Source: Cardinalis cardinalis
Lineage: Eukaryota > Chordata > Aves > Passeriformes > Cardinalidae
Reading direction: 5' to 3'
Assembly: GCA_014549065.1 (NCBI GenBank)
Contig: JACDOX010000230.1
Coordinates: 291,448-355,447 of the forward strand
Length of the DNA: 64,000 nucleotides
The notes under the pieces are model-generated. The model saw nothing but the letters and a program-made list of their open reading frames with translations. It did not search any database and had not been told where the DNA came from. Shown here in pieces: positions 38,071-50,300 of the stretch. Both the position numbers and the translations under genes were made by a program. Position 1 is the first letter of the stretch; the number at the start of each line of letters is the position of its first letter.

Positions 38071-39111
38071 GAAAACATGGACAAAGGACTAAATCTCTTG
38101 AATTTTGTGTATTTTCTTCCTCACACAGACATAAACCTTGATACACTCTTGTTCTGCATGCAATTGTCCTAATGTAACCATAAAAAAAAAGAGTGCATCG
38201 ACTTAGAAAACACAAGCAAAGTTAAATACAAGAAACATAGATTTCTGTTTCTCTCCCACAAAGAGGCACTGAGTTTCCCATCATCACAAAAATCATGCAT
38301 TCTCTGTCAGTTATTGACATTTCAGCAGCTATCATTACAGTTTATCAGGACTTACGTTCCTGACATAAGGAACACTATACAGGAAGTGCTCCAGTGCTGG
38401 GTAAAAAGATGGGGTGGTTTGAAGAAGGATTTAGTACAAGAATGNGATCACAAGTGGGAAGGAGAGAGGAGCAACACTGATATTTTAAGGAATCTGGAAT
38501 TGCTCTGCATGATGCAGTTACAGTGCACACTAAAACATTTGAGAGTTTCCAACTTTTCTATGGGGNAATTCACTTCTTTTATCACCTTATAGTCCATGGC
38601 AATGCTACAAAGTGCTAATGTGCTTAGGCGATAAAGCATTAAACAGTGAGTATTCAGGGAAGAATTGGGTGTCAAGTTACCTCTTTAAAGTTTGATATCT
38701 AAGCATCAAGTTTTCATTAATTCATAAATAAAATAATNCTTCTTGAAGTGTATAGACTGCTTTCTTTGACCAGTGTGAAAATCTTCTGGCAGCTATCTGC
38801 TCACTGTGTTTGCTGTAGTCACATTGTGATCTTGATCCGTTATTTGTTTTCCTTCCTTGTTTTTATAAAGGTTTGCATCTTGAGAGGGGCTGTCCTGGAA
38901 GCAAAATAGCTGAATCTTGTAGGATACATCACCACATATCTTCACTGTAATATGTCTCCCTGGATTCTGTTAAAAACATGCCATCTGATTTGCTGATGTA
39001 CTGGAAGACTGAAAAAACACCATAGGAAAATAAACAACCCCCTAACACAGGCATTGCAAAGGCTCTGAATTTTCTCACTGAGAGATCTGAAAGCATTGCA
39101 GGCTTGCTCAC

Positions 39112-39171
39112 CACACAGAAGAGTTCTCAGTCTATCTTCACTAGCATCCATTATATCTTCTTTTTAAGATC
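39112..39171 (-). other. Candidate small 5' coding exon (speculative)
   Basis: On the minus strand a pyrimidine-containing stretch ending 'ttttaactcagcag' precedes 39171, and a strong donor GTGAGC begins at 39111, bounding 60 nt. Inside, an ATG at 39151-39149 in good context (A at -3, G at +4) opens 13 codons, reading MDASEDRLRTLLC, to the donor. An in-frame TAA lies just upstream of the ATG. The layout fits a start-codon exon, but splice-like pairs are common by chance. No neighbouring exon is recognised, and I do not know the peptide. Confidence 0.15.
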
Positions 39172-40616
39172 CTGCTGAGTTAAAAGACAGTTTTTTGTGT
39201 AAAAAGGCAATAATTAATAACATATTTGTATATGAGAAGAGAGTTTTATCTTGAAACAAACAATTAGATGGGAAGCAATGATAATGTCACGCTGACAATA
39301 CTAGTGTGCATAAAAAGGAGAATGAGCTAATCTTTCAGTGTCAAACACAAATCTGTTATTTTAATGCTGTAACCCAATACACTTGAATATTAACATTATC
39401 ATCATGTGAAGTTTATGTTCAATTTTAAGTATATACTTAATATATCCTATTTATTTAGTATGAATTTACTTATTATTTTTCCATACTGCTTTGGAAAATA
39501 TTCTGTAATATCATACATCAGTTTCAAAGGGTTGAAAGGATAGCTTAATTTATAGCCTGAAGCTATACACACTTGATCATGTCAGTACAGCAGTCAGGAA
39601 CCAATTTACCTGCCCTTTGAGAATTTTTGACATATCAAAATTTTCCCATTTAAAATGAGTCCAGAAAAATCAAAATCCCTAAAATAAAGCTGTAAGAGAC
39701 AACTAATCCTCCAGTCCATATCCAGTTTAATTTTACATATTGAATCTTACATAGAGAACGAAAACAACAACAACAAAAAAAACCCCACGCTACTGACTGG
39801 TTGTTTTAAAATAATTATTTTTAACTTTGATAATTTTCATTCACATCATCCATCGGCTTTTAATTAGGATTTTTTAATACCAAAAACCCTATCCCAAATA
39901 AAGAAATTTTAGCAGTATTAGAGTCAGCTCTATATACTAGATCCCCAAATATACACAGAGAAGAGTAATGGAAAATTGATGTCCCACCAATAAGAAGATG
40001 AGAATTCCGCATCTGGGTATGTGCTTTAAGGCAATTATTGAACTTAAGGAACATCACATTCACACACACATGAAAAAAAAGAAAGAATCAGAATACTATT
40101 AATTTCTCATCTAATTATTAAAAATCTACCGTTATTCTACAATTATTTGTAAGTCAAACTCATATCTTTGGATTTTTAATTCTAAAAATGCATTCATTCT
40201 GAGAAAGATGGAGGAATCTATACTATATATTCAGTATTAGCAAGCAATAATCATGTTAATAGTAAATCCTAAGCAAACAGTTCCTTAAGTATAAGAGAGA
40301 AAAAACTCTGTTATTTTCTACAAAAATATGGAGAACTGTTGGTAGTTATATTTCTGTTTGCCCTGTATTTACATTTTGTGCATTAAAATCTTATTGTTTA
40401 TTAAAAATGAATTAGTGAACTCAAACCTTATGGCAACAGAGGAACACAACAGACTGAAACAGAAACTGTCAGAATAAAGCAAATCTGCCCCGAAGCCTTA
40501 TTAATCTGAGGCTTTATGACTGCCTGCTGCTTGTGCTAAGATGTCAACAACTGAAGTGTTGTAGGTTTGGGATATTTTTAATCTCTAAATGCAACAACTA
40601 TCAATCAGAGGAGAAA

Positions 40617-40826
40617 TTACATTTGACTAAATGAGTGTGGTTCTCCTTTGGGGTAAAGGAAATGTGTCCGAATCATCACAGAGAGGCTGGCATAGCGTCT
40701 GGGCTGCGTTAATTTATCTTGGAGGTCTTTAATGTCTCCAGAACAGTAGTTCACACAGACCACATGCTTTTTCTGACACACTGAGCAATTTCCCAGGAGA
40801 CCTTGTTTTGCTCCACAGTACCACAA
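40617..40826 (-). other. Cysteine-containing 69-codon frame, unassigned
   Basis: The minus-strand frame contains CSVCQKKHVVCVNYCSGD, giving a CxxC pair and two further cysteines, and continues to a stop. The spacing does not match a zinc-finger class I know. It has no convincing splice acceptor upstream, and its GC content is slightly higher than the flanks. It may be a conserved non-coding element read as protein, or a degraded exon. Confidence 0.15.
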
Positions 40827-41670
40827 ACAGTTTTAGGCAGCTTGACACAAACTGAGTTTTATCAGTGATCCAATCTCTCTAGGATTTATGTTCTCCTTAA
40901 CACCANCGTGGGCATTTGTTCTTGGAATAAATTGCACATATGAGGAATTTTTAATTTAAAAAAAATCATTAAGATAATGAATGACACTGTGGTTAAAATT
41001 GTGGTGATAATTCATATTTTAAAGCAAATCAGTATCATGTAGAATATCATCAAATTCTTTTCTCACTCTCCCTGCATCCCTAACTTGAAAGAGGAACAAA
41101 TTCAATTTAATCTTTTAAGAAGCTTGACAGAAGGTATATAAACTGAAAGACAACAAGACAAATAATTTAGAACNGATAAAAAAGAAGTGAGCCTTGAAAA
41201 AAATCCCAGAGGTTAGTTTTAAAGGGATGAAACTTATACTAGGGGAAATCTAGCAGCCCCTGGTAAGTCCCCCACTGATTCTGGCCACAGATCTGAAGGA
41301 TAAACAATCATCTCCTTTTTCCTGACATGAAGGACCCTTTGGGTACACTAGTTTTGCAGCTTAGCACAAGAAAATTAATTTTGCAANGCAAGCTCTTCAG
41401 ACTCATACAAATGAAATTCATTTAATTGAGCTCCCTTTTTAACAGTCCTATAACTGTTTTAGTGTGCTATAAAACATTCATTTGCAAACTAAAGAGCAGC
41501 AGAGTGGTTCTTAGGGTTTAGATACAGGAGAAGAGAGTGCAGCTCCCCTCATACCTTCTCAGAGGAAAGAGGAAAAGAGCAGAGCTGTAAGAGGAAAGCA
41601 AGTGTTGAGGCAGGATTATATCAGGAATCTTGTTTGAAGGGACCAACAAAAGGGTGGCTGCTCCTTTTGT

Positions 41671-41840
41671 AATCACAGAATCACAGAATATTTTGAGTTG
41701 GAAGGGATACACAAGAATCATCAAACGCAGCTCTTAAGAGAATGACCCATACAGGCATGAAACCCACGACCCTGGTGTGATTAGCACCATGCTCCAACAA
41801 ACTGAGTAATCTCAGTGAAACTGAGCTAATCTTCCAGCCA
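41671..41840 (-). mobile_element. tRNA-Ile-derived SINE with CR1 tail (TguSINE1-like)
   Basis: Read on the minus strand, a tRNA-Ile(AAT)-like head (about 41840-41739) is fused to a CR1 3' tail (41738-41671). The tail ends in the CR1 octamer repeats ATTCTGTGATTCTGTG. The head keeps the anticodon-arm region with AAT (41780-41782), 'tagcacca', a B-box region 4 changes from the tRNA (41751-41765) and an A-box region near 41799-41832. The A-box segment 'aaactgag(c)taatct' is present twice, 19 bp apart (41799-41812 and 41818-41832), so this copy or subfamily has a small duplication. SINEs of this build use internal Pol III promoters and borrow the CR1 enzyme in trans. Established knowledge: a tRNA-Ile/CR1-X SINE is described in passerines (TguSINE1). 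It is degenerate and not a functional tRNA gene. Confidence 0.85.
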
Positions 41841-43000
41841 ATGTGTGAGGAGAGGAATTGTGACAGGCAGTATGGTAAGATCAAGCCAGTGAATGAATCT
41901 GCGTATTTTATGGCAAAAGAATTGTTAATGGTAAACTGTATGAATGTTGAATGCACTAAGATTACAGCACAGGCATTTCTTTTATTCTGTTGAGTACTTA
42001 TACTCTAAGCTTTGCTCAGAGTCATTTTCATAAACAACTGGGTAAGTCTGGAAAATTACATCTACAACAGAAAATCAGCAAACCCTATGTCAAAACAGTA
42101 AAATGACACCACTATATAAAAATGCTTTGTTATCTATTTGAACAGCTAAGCGTGCCTCAAACCTGCAGATTTCCTTAGTACAATACCCTCAGCTCTGCTT
42201 GACTTGAGAGGATAGAAGAGAGTCACCATATTAACACGAGGTACACTAAATACATCAGTTTGTCCTCAAGGCAATGCTGTAACTTTTATGCATATGTTGA
42301 GGGTGATTTCTTAGTAGGAGATGGACAACAATGAAGTTTGAAAATTTGTACTGAAATTTGAGCAATAATAATTCTTAATAATTCTTTAGTCTTAATATTA
42401 ATTGACCACAATATCTACAATCAAAATTACAGACAGATCGAGTTTTCAGAAATAACTAAGGCTATTAAAAATGTTATACTGTTATTTGTAAGAGATAGAA
42501 ATTATTTGTTAACAAAATCAAGGAAATATGTTGCCAGCACCTTAATTATTGCAGCACATTACTTGGAGCTTGCATTGCTTATACCCATACTTTAGCGTTT
42601 TCAAAAAGATGGTTTGCTTTGTTTTGGGTTTTTAATTTATTTATTTATTTTTCCATACTGCTACAGCAGATGTAGTTTTAATTCTAAATTTTCTTCTATA
42701 TTTTTTCAAAAACAAACTTTTAAAAGGGATATGCACAACAAGTAAGGTCAGAAATGCTACAAGTTAGCTTTTCTGGCTCATCTTTTCGGAGTAATGACTC
42801 TGGATATGTGTCGCAGACATCTTTCATGAGAAATCCTTTCTTAGGATTTCTGAGAGCTGCAGTTTCAGCGACAAATGTAAACAATGGTTATCTGCTGCTG
42901 TGGAATGCAAACAGGTGCATCTGTGATTGGTCCATCCTGAGTGTTTATAGTTAATAGCCAATGAAGGACAGTTCTCTGAGGCAGAGTTCTGTTGTTGTGC

Positions 43001-43022
43001 ATTCTATTCTATTCTATTCTTA
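43001..43022. repeat. (ATTCT)4 pentanucleotide microsatellite
   Basis: Four contiguous ATTCT units followed by TA. Short but exact; potentially polymorphic. Confidence 0.95.
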
Positions 43023-43672
43023 GCATAGCAGCCTCTGGGAGAAACCTTCTCCCTCCTTCTCCCTTCTCTTTCTAATATTATATAATGTAATACATATATA
43101 TATATAAGAAATAAATCAAGCCTTCTGATGAAGTCAAAGCTCTCGTCTCTCTCTCATCCTCGAAACCCTCCTGAACACTACCACAGATATGTTTTATTTT
43201 AACTCCCNTAACTTCATGAGTTTTTCTCTTCAGGTGAGTTGATGCTTCTGGCCATTCTTTTAATAAAGAATTAATATTTCCTAAAGACATGAGGGCCCCA
43301 TAGAGAAANGAATGGGAAATTGATAGGATTTGAATATATTCATGTGAGTGCTGTGATTTGCAACTTGACAAAATGTGCAAGTCAATGGAAATCTTTTATT
43401 ATTACTTTACCTTTCTGACCAATGTGTGTAACAGTCACTAGCCCTGAATGCAGTGCTTAGAGCTGGGAAATACTGAATGTCTCCCGAGAAGATGGAGGAC
43501 AGCTCAACATTGTCAAAGGTGTGCTCCATTTTTGCAGATGGTGGTCTAAAGATGTAAGAGGAAAAAACACTCATTTAGGCACAGGTGGTACTTGTACTGC
43601 AAAAAGATAGCAGCAACAATAAAAACGAGGAAACCAACAAAAGCTAGCAAAAGCCCCACTGCCACTGCCAGC

Positions 43673-43752
43673 AAAAAAAAAAAAAAGAAAACAACACAAA
43701 AAAAGAAAACAAATGTAAACAATACTCTCCTTCCCACCAAAAAAAAAAACCA
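43673..43752. repeat. A-rich low-complexity tract
   Basis: Several A runs of 7-14 separated by G, C and CAAC. It could be a decayed poly(A) tail region, but no retrocopy is recognised next to it. Confidence 0.8.
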
Positions 43753-43853
43753 CAATCAAACATAAAGATACAAAATATATCCATAGGAAAAACTCCTGCT
43801 GCTCAATTGGTAGGCAGTGCACTAAAGTTCTGCTGTCATGTCAAAGAGCAGAA

Positions 43854-43907
43854 GGCACACATTGCCTTCCCACTAACCNGGGCACACATTGCCTTCCCAC
43901 TAACCAG
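43854..43907. repeat. Perfect 27-bp tandem duplication
   Basis: 'ggcacacattgccttcccac' plus 'taaccag' occurs at 43854-43880 and 43881-43907, identical except that one base of the first copy is N. Identity this high means it is recent, or an assembly artefact at the ambiguous base. Confidence 0.95.
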
Positions 43908-44117
43908 GGCAATGTGGCAACAATCTAGCTTTGAACAGGTTCCTACTGAAAGTGGTCTGAAATCCATTATCATGTAGGGAAGATACAGCACACAAAGGGA
44001 AATTCCCCTCAGTTATATGACTCAGACAAGTAATTTCAGCAGTCTCATATGTGCTGTACTTTCCCACTCCTTACACTCACACTAAGAGATCTATGACTAT
44101 TTAAACAGCAAAAGGAA

Positions 44118-44345
44118 GTCATAGAATAGTTTAGTTTGGAAAAGACCTCTGAGGTCATCAACCATTAACCCAGCACTGCCAAATCCACCACTAAACCATG
44201 CCCCTAAGCACAACATTTGTATGGATTAAATACCTGCAGGGGTAATCTTCTTCCTGGAACAACCTGTTTCTGTGCTTGACAACTTTTTCCATGAAAAGTT
44301 TTTTCCCAATATCCAACCTAAACATATCCCCAGTAATGTAAATCA
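44118..44345 (-). mobile_element. CR1 LINE 3' end fragment
   Basis: The plus strand shows the reverse complement of a CR1 3' terminus: 'tcatagaatagtttagtttgg' at 44118, then 'gacctctgaggtcatcaacc', 'taacccagcactgccaaatc', 'taaaccatgcccctaagcac', 'aatacctgcaggggt', 'ggaacaacctgtttctgtgc' and 'ttcccaatatccaacctaaa'. Only one end octamer is left. The copy is severely 5'-truncated, holding only the 3' UTR and the last codons of ORF2. It belongs to a different CR1 subfamily from the copy at 1078-3615. Confidence 0.88.
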
Positions 44346-47300
44346 GTGTCTTAGAGCATGCTTTCAAAGCACCTAGCATAATATGTTGCTAGGTTCTACA
44401 AAAGCCCACTATTCACCACAAAAATAGAAACAGGTAATAGTAGAGGCTGATTGTGACAACACAGCATTGGAGATTCATTCAAACACAAGTTAAAAAAAAA
44501 AAAAGCTGCATATAAACTAGATGTTGTATGTCTGCCACAGCAATTTGAATATTTTGCTGTTTAGAGGGACTCAGAAACAAAGTACTCCAGCACTCCATCT
44601 GGCCTCTATCCAAAGGGGATGCCTATTCAATCCAGGATAATATTTTGAAGCTTGAGTTTTTCTGTGCCTCCTAAAATAATGCATTCTTTGAGCAACCTAT
44701 ATTGCTTTTCACTAACATGCTAATATCTTTTGGATTTTGAGTAAGTAAATTTGAATCTGAATAAATTTTGAATGCTTTATTAGACAACAGGATAACCAGA
44801 TGATCAGGCTGCACATTTCTATATGTTTATCTAATCTGTTTTCCTCTCATTTGCCTTTTCTTTTTATTCTTATTGTGATCTATTCTCCCTCCTGTTTGTT
44901 TCTTGATTTTTTTCTCCCCATCCTTGAACTTAACTTAATGTGCTTGGAAAACAGAAAAGGTACTGAATCCATGTCATGTAAAGACAATATGCAAACAAAA
45001 AATATATAACACTTTTATGTTAACCTTTACAAGTTCACCTGCTGCTGTGTGCACACTTGAAGAATGTGATAATGAGGTTTCTATTAACCTCTTGTAGTAT
45101 CCAGAAGTTCAGTATAATTTTGCCAGTGTTCCCTGTGATATTTGTAAAGAACACTTGAACTTACATAGTGCCTCCCTTAATGGGAACTCCTTCAAAAATT
45201 GTGCTCCTCTGCCTAGAGTAATATTTTCTAAAAGTATATGTATATTAGAGAAAAATGATTTCACGGAACTTGAGGCAACATATTTTTTCTATTTAAAATA
45301 AATNACTTTAAATCAATCAAAGCTTTATGAAAGTAGAGTCCAGGAAAGCAAGCACTCCATAGTTTACAGTCCCATAAAAGAGGGTATAGGGTTTTCATAG
45401 TAAAAGAATAGAAATGTAAACATGAGAGTACATTATTAATTCTCTTGCTTCTCCCATCAGAGAGCAATGCCATTAGAGCTGACAGAAAGAGAATTTTTTG
45501 AAGTAGTTGGGAGTGACTTTAAAAAACAATTAAACTAAAATTAAGGTAAAAAAATATAACAATAAAAAGCCCCTAGAGGAATAAACATAGTATTGTTGTT
45601 TCAATGCTTTACTTGTTTTTCTACTATAAAATATTTTAATTTTAATATTTTATTTAATTAGCAAAATCTCAATCATCTGTATGTCTGTTATGCATGCACG
45701 ACTAGTAAAATCTATCTATGAATTCACTAGAAATAACTNTTTTGACCAGGTCAAACTATTTAATAGCACTGTTTTTTCTCTCAGTATTGATACATTTCTA
45801 TTATGTACATAACTGTCTTGTAATTCATCAGTATGGCAAAGTCAAGCTTTGAGGTAAAACTGACCCTGGTGTGTTTTAATAAATAACAACATGCTAAAAT
45901 CTTTTTTCTTTACCTCTTTTTTTGGCTTCACTTTCATTCTTCCCTTNCTATCATGATGACTAGGAACATATTTAGGTATAAAGCCTGGGGAAATTATCTA
46001 CCTTGGATAATTGGCATCATGGATCACAGTCTTTTCAGACCTCTGGGACCTAGAGGACAGGATTCATCTCACCTACCAGAAGCAGTTGGAAGCTAGGCAA
46101 ACAGTTGACTTTCTCAGCAAGGTTCCCTCCATAGTCAGTGAGAGAAAGAAAAAAACCCAGATGAGGTTGCTTAGCAACTTGAATTTTCTTCAAATAACTA
46201 TCTTAAAATGGGATGAATTTTCCTCTGGAGACCTCCTTCTCCTTCCACTGCTTATCCATGAAATAACTTCTAGTGGCTGTCTAACTTCTGGACCAGTAAA
46301 AGAGGTGGAATTAATTTCATCTCAAGATCCAATTGCAGCACAATCAGAGTTCTGGTTGTGCTCCAAGGACTATAGNGGAAGGAAACTTGAATATTGCTGC
46401 ACAGAAGGTGAAGAATTTAATCTAGATAACCTTAAGTAAAAAGAATATATATTTCCCAAACTGGGGAAGCACAATGGCATGTTCTGAGGAGATTATGCAT
46501 TTTTGCACTGTTTTACAGCCATAAAACGAGAGCAATCCAGAAGCAGTCTGGGAATACTCTGCACTGACAGACTGAGATCGTTGTTAATAGACTTATTTAT
46601 CCCAATTTAAAAAGAATGAAAGCCAATTTATTCTGTTTTGGTTTCATCCTTTACCTTGTTGTATCAAGGGGCAAAACATCATCTGACAGAGCTTTGTTTC
46701 ATTTTAAAAAAAGGCACTACTCCTGCTTTTTACTGTGCTTGAAACCAGCTTCTTCTTCAATGTTTGAAGAAAACAACTCTCCTCCCCCGATTTTCAGTAG
46801 CTCTTCGCAGCTGTCAGATGTCACACACTCTGAGTAAAGAATTTAGGCATGAAGCTTATGAAGAAATGACAGTTAAAAGTTAGCAGTTTGTCTTAATCAA
46901 TTTTTGAATGCACGTATAAAGCTCCTAAGGACCCTAGCTATGGAATTAAGGATGAAAATTTCATGTGGAGATAAAGTGCTTTCTAACTGTTTCTTAGCAA
47001 GTCACAAATATTGCAACATTTCTTTTCAGAAATTTACACTCTGTCTGTAGTTAGAAGGTGACGTTTACACTGCAGAGCACTTGACTTGTGTCTCTTCTGA
47101 ACCACAAGCATTTCTACAGCTGCCCTGAAATGGTTGGATGGAGTTATTTTTGTGCGTGTGTGTGCACACCTGCACGAGGCTGAGAGCATTTTTGGATCAA
47201 TGTGTCTAATCTAGGATGAGGGCTTTGCTGTGGCCCACTAGAGATGTTTCTCTGACAAGAAAGATAGAGTGGTTTATGTTTGTCCGTGTAAATGACAGTT

Positions 47301-50300
47301 TATAAAAGGCATTTCATGCTTTGTTTATACGCTTCTTTTCTGTAGAAGGTATTAAACACCGTTGTAGATTTGGTCTTCTCTTCTATAAGCAGCGCACATG
47401 GAGGTCCACTCTGTGCTGCACTGTATGCTCCTTTGTACTGCCCAGGAGAATTTCATATTTTTATCAATTTTTAGGAAGTCTTATCTTTTTAATATTTACA
47501 GGTAAGGAGGATTTTTTTTTTTAATTGAAATTGGACTCAGGTTATCGCAATCAAATTATTGCCTTGATATTATTTCTTGCACCAAAAGAATAGATAACTT
47601 CCTTATTTCATCTCTGCAGAATAAGCTAATTTGTTTTACAAGAACACTTTGAGAAATTGTATTGCTGTTGCAATTAAGTGGTTAATTACTGTAGAAAGGC
47701 CAAGAAATTTTCCATTCAATGTGATTTTTCAAATTTCTGTGAAACGAGAAGTCTTATCCCCAAGCATAACAGTTTCAAAATATTTGCAGAATAAGATACA
47801 AACAATATCTAGATCAGGTCAATCAAAACAAATTAAATAATTTTGAAAGATTTCATTTTGGACAGGAATCCTAGGATCACAGTTTTGCCCCCAAAGCATG
47901 GATAACGAAAATGAAAAAAAAGCAACCAAGATTTGTCAATACTTTCAGTGAACCAGTATTTCCAAGGGAAAAAACCTGTATTAAAGACTGTGACCAGGAT
48001 TAGTTACCATGAAAAAATCTTTATATAAGACTGAAAAATAATTTTATAAGTCAGTTTTTAAAAGAATTGTGACTGGAAATTCAGCTTGACACTCATACTT
48101 TCATGCACATTGCTTTATTTTCACTTTCTCTTCATGTATTTGTACTTCCCATCTAATACTTTTCAATTTTACTTTAGTGTACTGCACTTTACTTTTTGTG
48201 TATGTAACGAATCATTCTTCTATAATNGTTTTGGCAAATTGATAGAAAATCTGAACAGTTCAATTATTATACATAGTAAGATTGGGTTTATGTACTTTCA
48301 AAATCTTCACCAGTTTTAAGCTAATTAAATGCTTGGAAAACATGAAGGCTTTGCTGCTATAAAATCTGGTCCGATGTTTTACAACTTCAGTTCAGAAGAA
48401 CCTACCCCAGATTTATCCAATTTTAATATTTCAAAACAGCATATTGGCAGACTGAGAAAAAAAAAACAAGATAGGAGTGATCAATACCATTGATTTATAG
48501 ATGACAAAAAAAAAAAGAAAAAAAAAATCGAAACTACTAGGGATTTCTGAGAAATTTTTTGTATCTATTTAATCCAAAAAATCAAGGTAACTATCAAGGT
48601 AACTAAGTTTTGAATTTTGACTTACTGAGATAAACAAAGTTTCTCATGGAAATAAATGGACAAGAGGTGCATGTATGTAAATATGTATCCNCATGGAAAA
48701 TAAATCATTTTGTGCCAACTATCTAAATAAATTATTGGGTTTTTCAAAAGCTGAGGAAAAAAATCACATTTCAGGATTTAATTTACCTTCAAATGCTCTA
48801 AAGAGAAAATACTTATTAGGCTATAAAACTGATTACTGCACNTGTTCTTAACTAAAGCTTTTACTACTGTATTTCTCAAATCAGAAGCACAAGTAACCCT
48901 GGAGACATCATAGCCTAATCCAATGATCTGTGTGACACAGATTGCTTTATACATATGTTTTTACTTCATTGTTTTTAAAAACAAGTCAGAGTTTAGCAAT
49001 ATCTACTTGTTCTTATCATGTTTTGGTCTTGACATGGATTCCTTTCCACATACATGCCTTCTTTCCTCTCATGTCTTTTTTGGGAACTTGGAGTCATATA
49101 CAGAAATATAACTCCCCTTCAAACAAGACAGAGTGGCTGTTCCTTGCATAATTTTATCAAAGGAAGAGGCTCAATTATGGGAAATAGAAGGTTTCTAATT
49201 CTCTCTCTATGTCCTATCCTTTGGATGGTACATACATAGACTGGGGGCAGCCAAAATCTCGTGCTGATTTAGCAATTGTTGGGAGGAAATTGTCAAAAGC
49301 AGAAGAATGGTGAGGAGGAGGATATAGATTCTCTCAGGTGCAACTGGGAATGCCAAGGCCTAGAGAATAACAGTGTAGGAAACCTCACATACTACGCCTA
49401 CTGCTGTTTGTCCTCTGTCTGTTTCGAGAAGAACCTCAGTGTGGAGATAGTGTAGGTGTTTTGAGAGACTCAAAGGCATTCTCACAGACATGTTTGAGCT
49501 CCTTGTCTTGGGAGATAGAAGACCAAAGCTGAGGAGACCTCAGAATGGTGGTAAACCAGACATGCACAGGCCCTTGATAAATGTGTGCAAACAACAGGCT
49601 CACTAGGAAGAGCTGAGCCTGATGGTGCCTGTGTTCTGACTTGGATGTCACGGTCCAGGTGATTTAGATCCTCAGGGAGTAAAGAAATAAATTTACTCTG
49701 TGTTTCAGCCCTGATTTTGTGGTTGTTCTAGCTGCCTGCCTGTGTTGACTCATACAGTAATGTTCCAACANTTTTTCTAAGTCATACACTTGATCATATT
49801 TTTTAACAAATTGATCATTTGAAGGCTTTCAAAGATAAATAGAAGAAAGCTGGGAGAAAAGCTGGAAAAGAAGCTAATAACATTCTTCTGAATTGATTGA
49901 CTAAGTGAAAATACAGATTTTTAAGACTAGTTTTTAAACTAGTGGTAATTATTCAATCCAGTTTATTTATGTTTCATAATCTTAAAATCTCTAGGGAAAA
50001 TTAACAAAGTTGAAGTTACAAAACTGTTGGCGTTGTTCTTGTGAATCCCTGGAAGCCTTTATTTATCTATATGTTTATTGATTGTTCTATTCTGTTCAAC
50101 ACTGTTCTTTTTTGACATCACACAGTCAATTTGAGAAAGATTAAATACATATTTCAGATATATGACAAAGGAAAAAATGCATAATGAAGTGGCATAATTA
50201 AGAGAAGTTTTTATTACCAAACTGCAGGCCAAGTTTTCCTTACACTCTAGGACCTGTGGGAACAAAGATTTGTGAAAATTCAGATCTGCCCTGGCTTTTC

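Larger units (their letters stand above)
29450..41670. other. Long single-copy AT-rich stretch, mostly featureless
   Basis: No gene is established. Items listed separately are a 34-bp tandem duplication (34751-34818), a CpG-containing patch (37840-38070), a candidate small exon on the minus strand (39112-39171) and a cysteine-containing minus-strand frame (40617-40826). A (CAA)n/A-rich run lies at 39756-39788. The remaining frames are under 106 codons and show no domain. Confidence 0.6.
41841..44117. other. Single-copy DNA with several simple repeats
   Basis: No gene is seen. It contains (ATTCT)4, a short TA run at 43092-43107, an A-rich tract (43673-43752) and a perfect 27-bp tandem duplication (43854-43907). 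The Phe-rich minus-strand frames at 43546-43822 are read through the A-rich tract and are compositional. Confidence 0.65.

Noticed and set aside
41739..41840. Functional tRNA-Ile gene
   Set aside because: B-box changes, a duplicated A-box segment and fusion to a CR1 tail show a SINE, not a tRNA.
43546..43822. Hydrophobic Phe-rich minus-strand frames
   Set aside because: Reverse complement of an A-rich tract; two overlapping frames show the same composition.
49436..49651. Minus-strand frame with a 'NAFESLK' string recalling retroviral RT/RNase H linkers
   Set aside because: A single short resemblance without neighbouring pol motifs; not enough to call a retroviral remnant.
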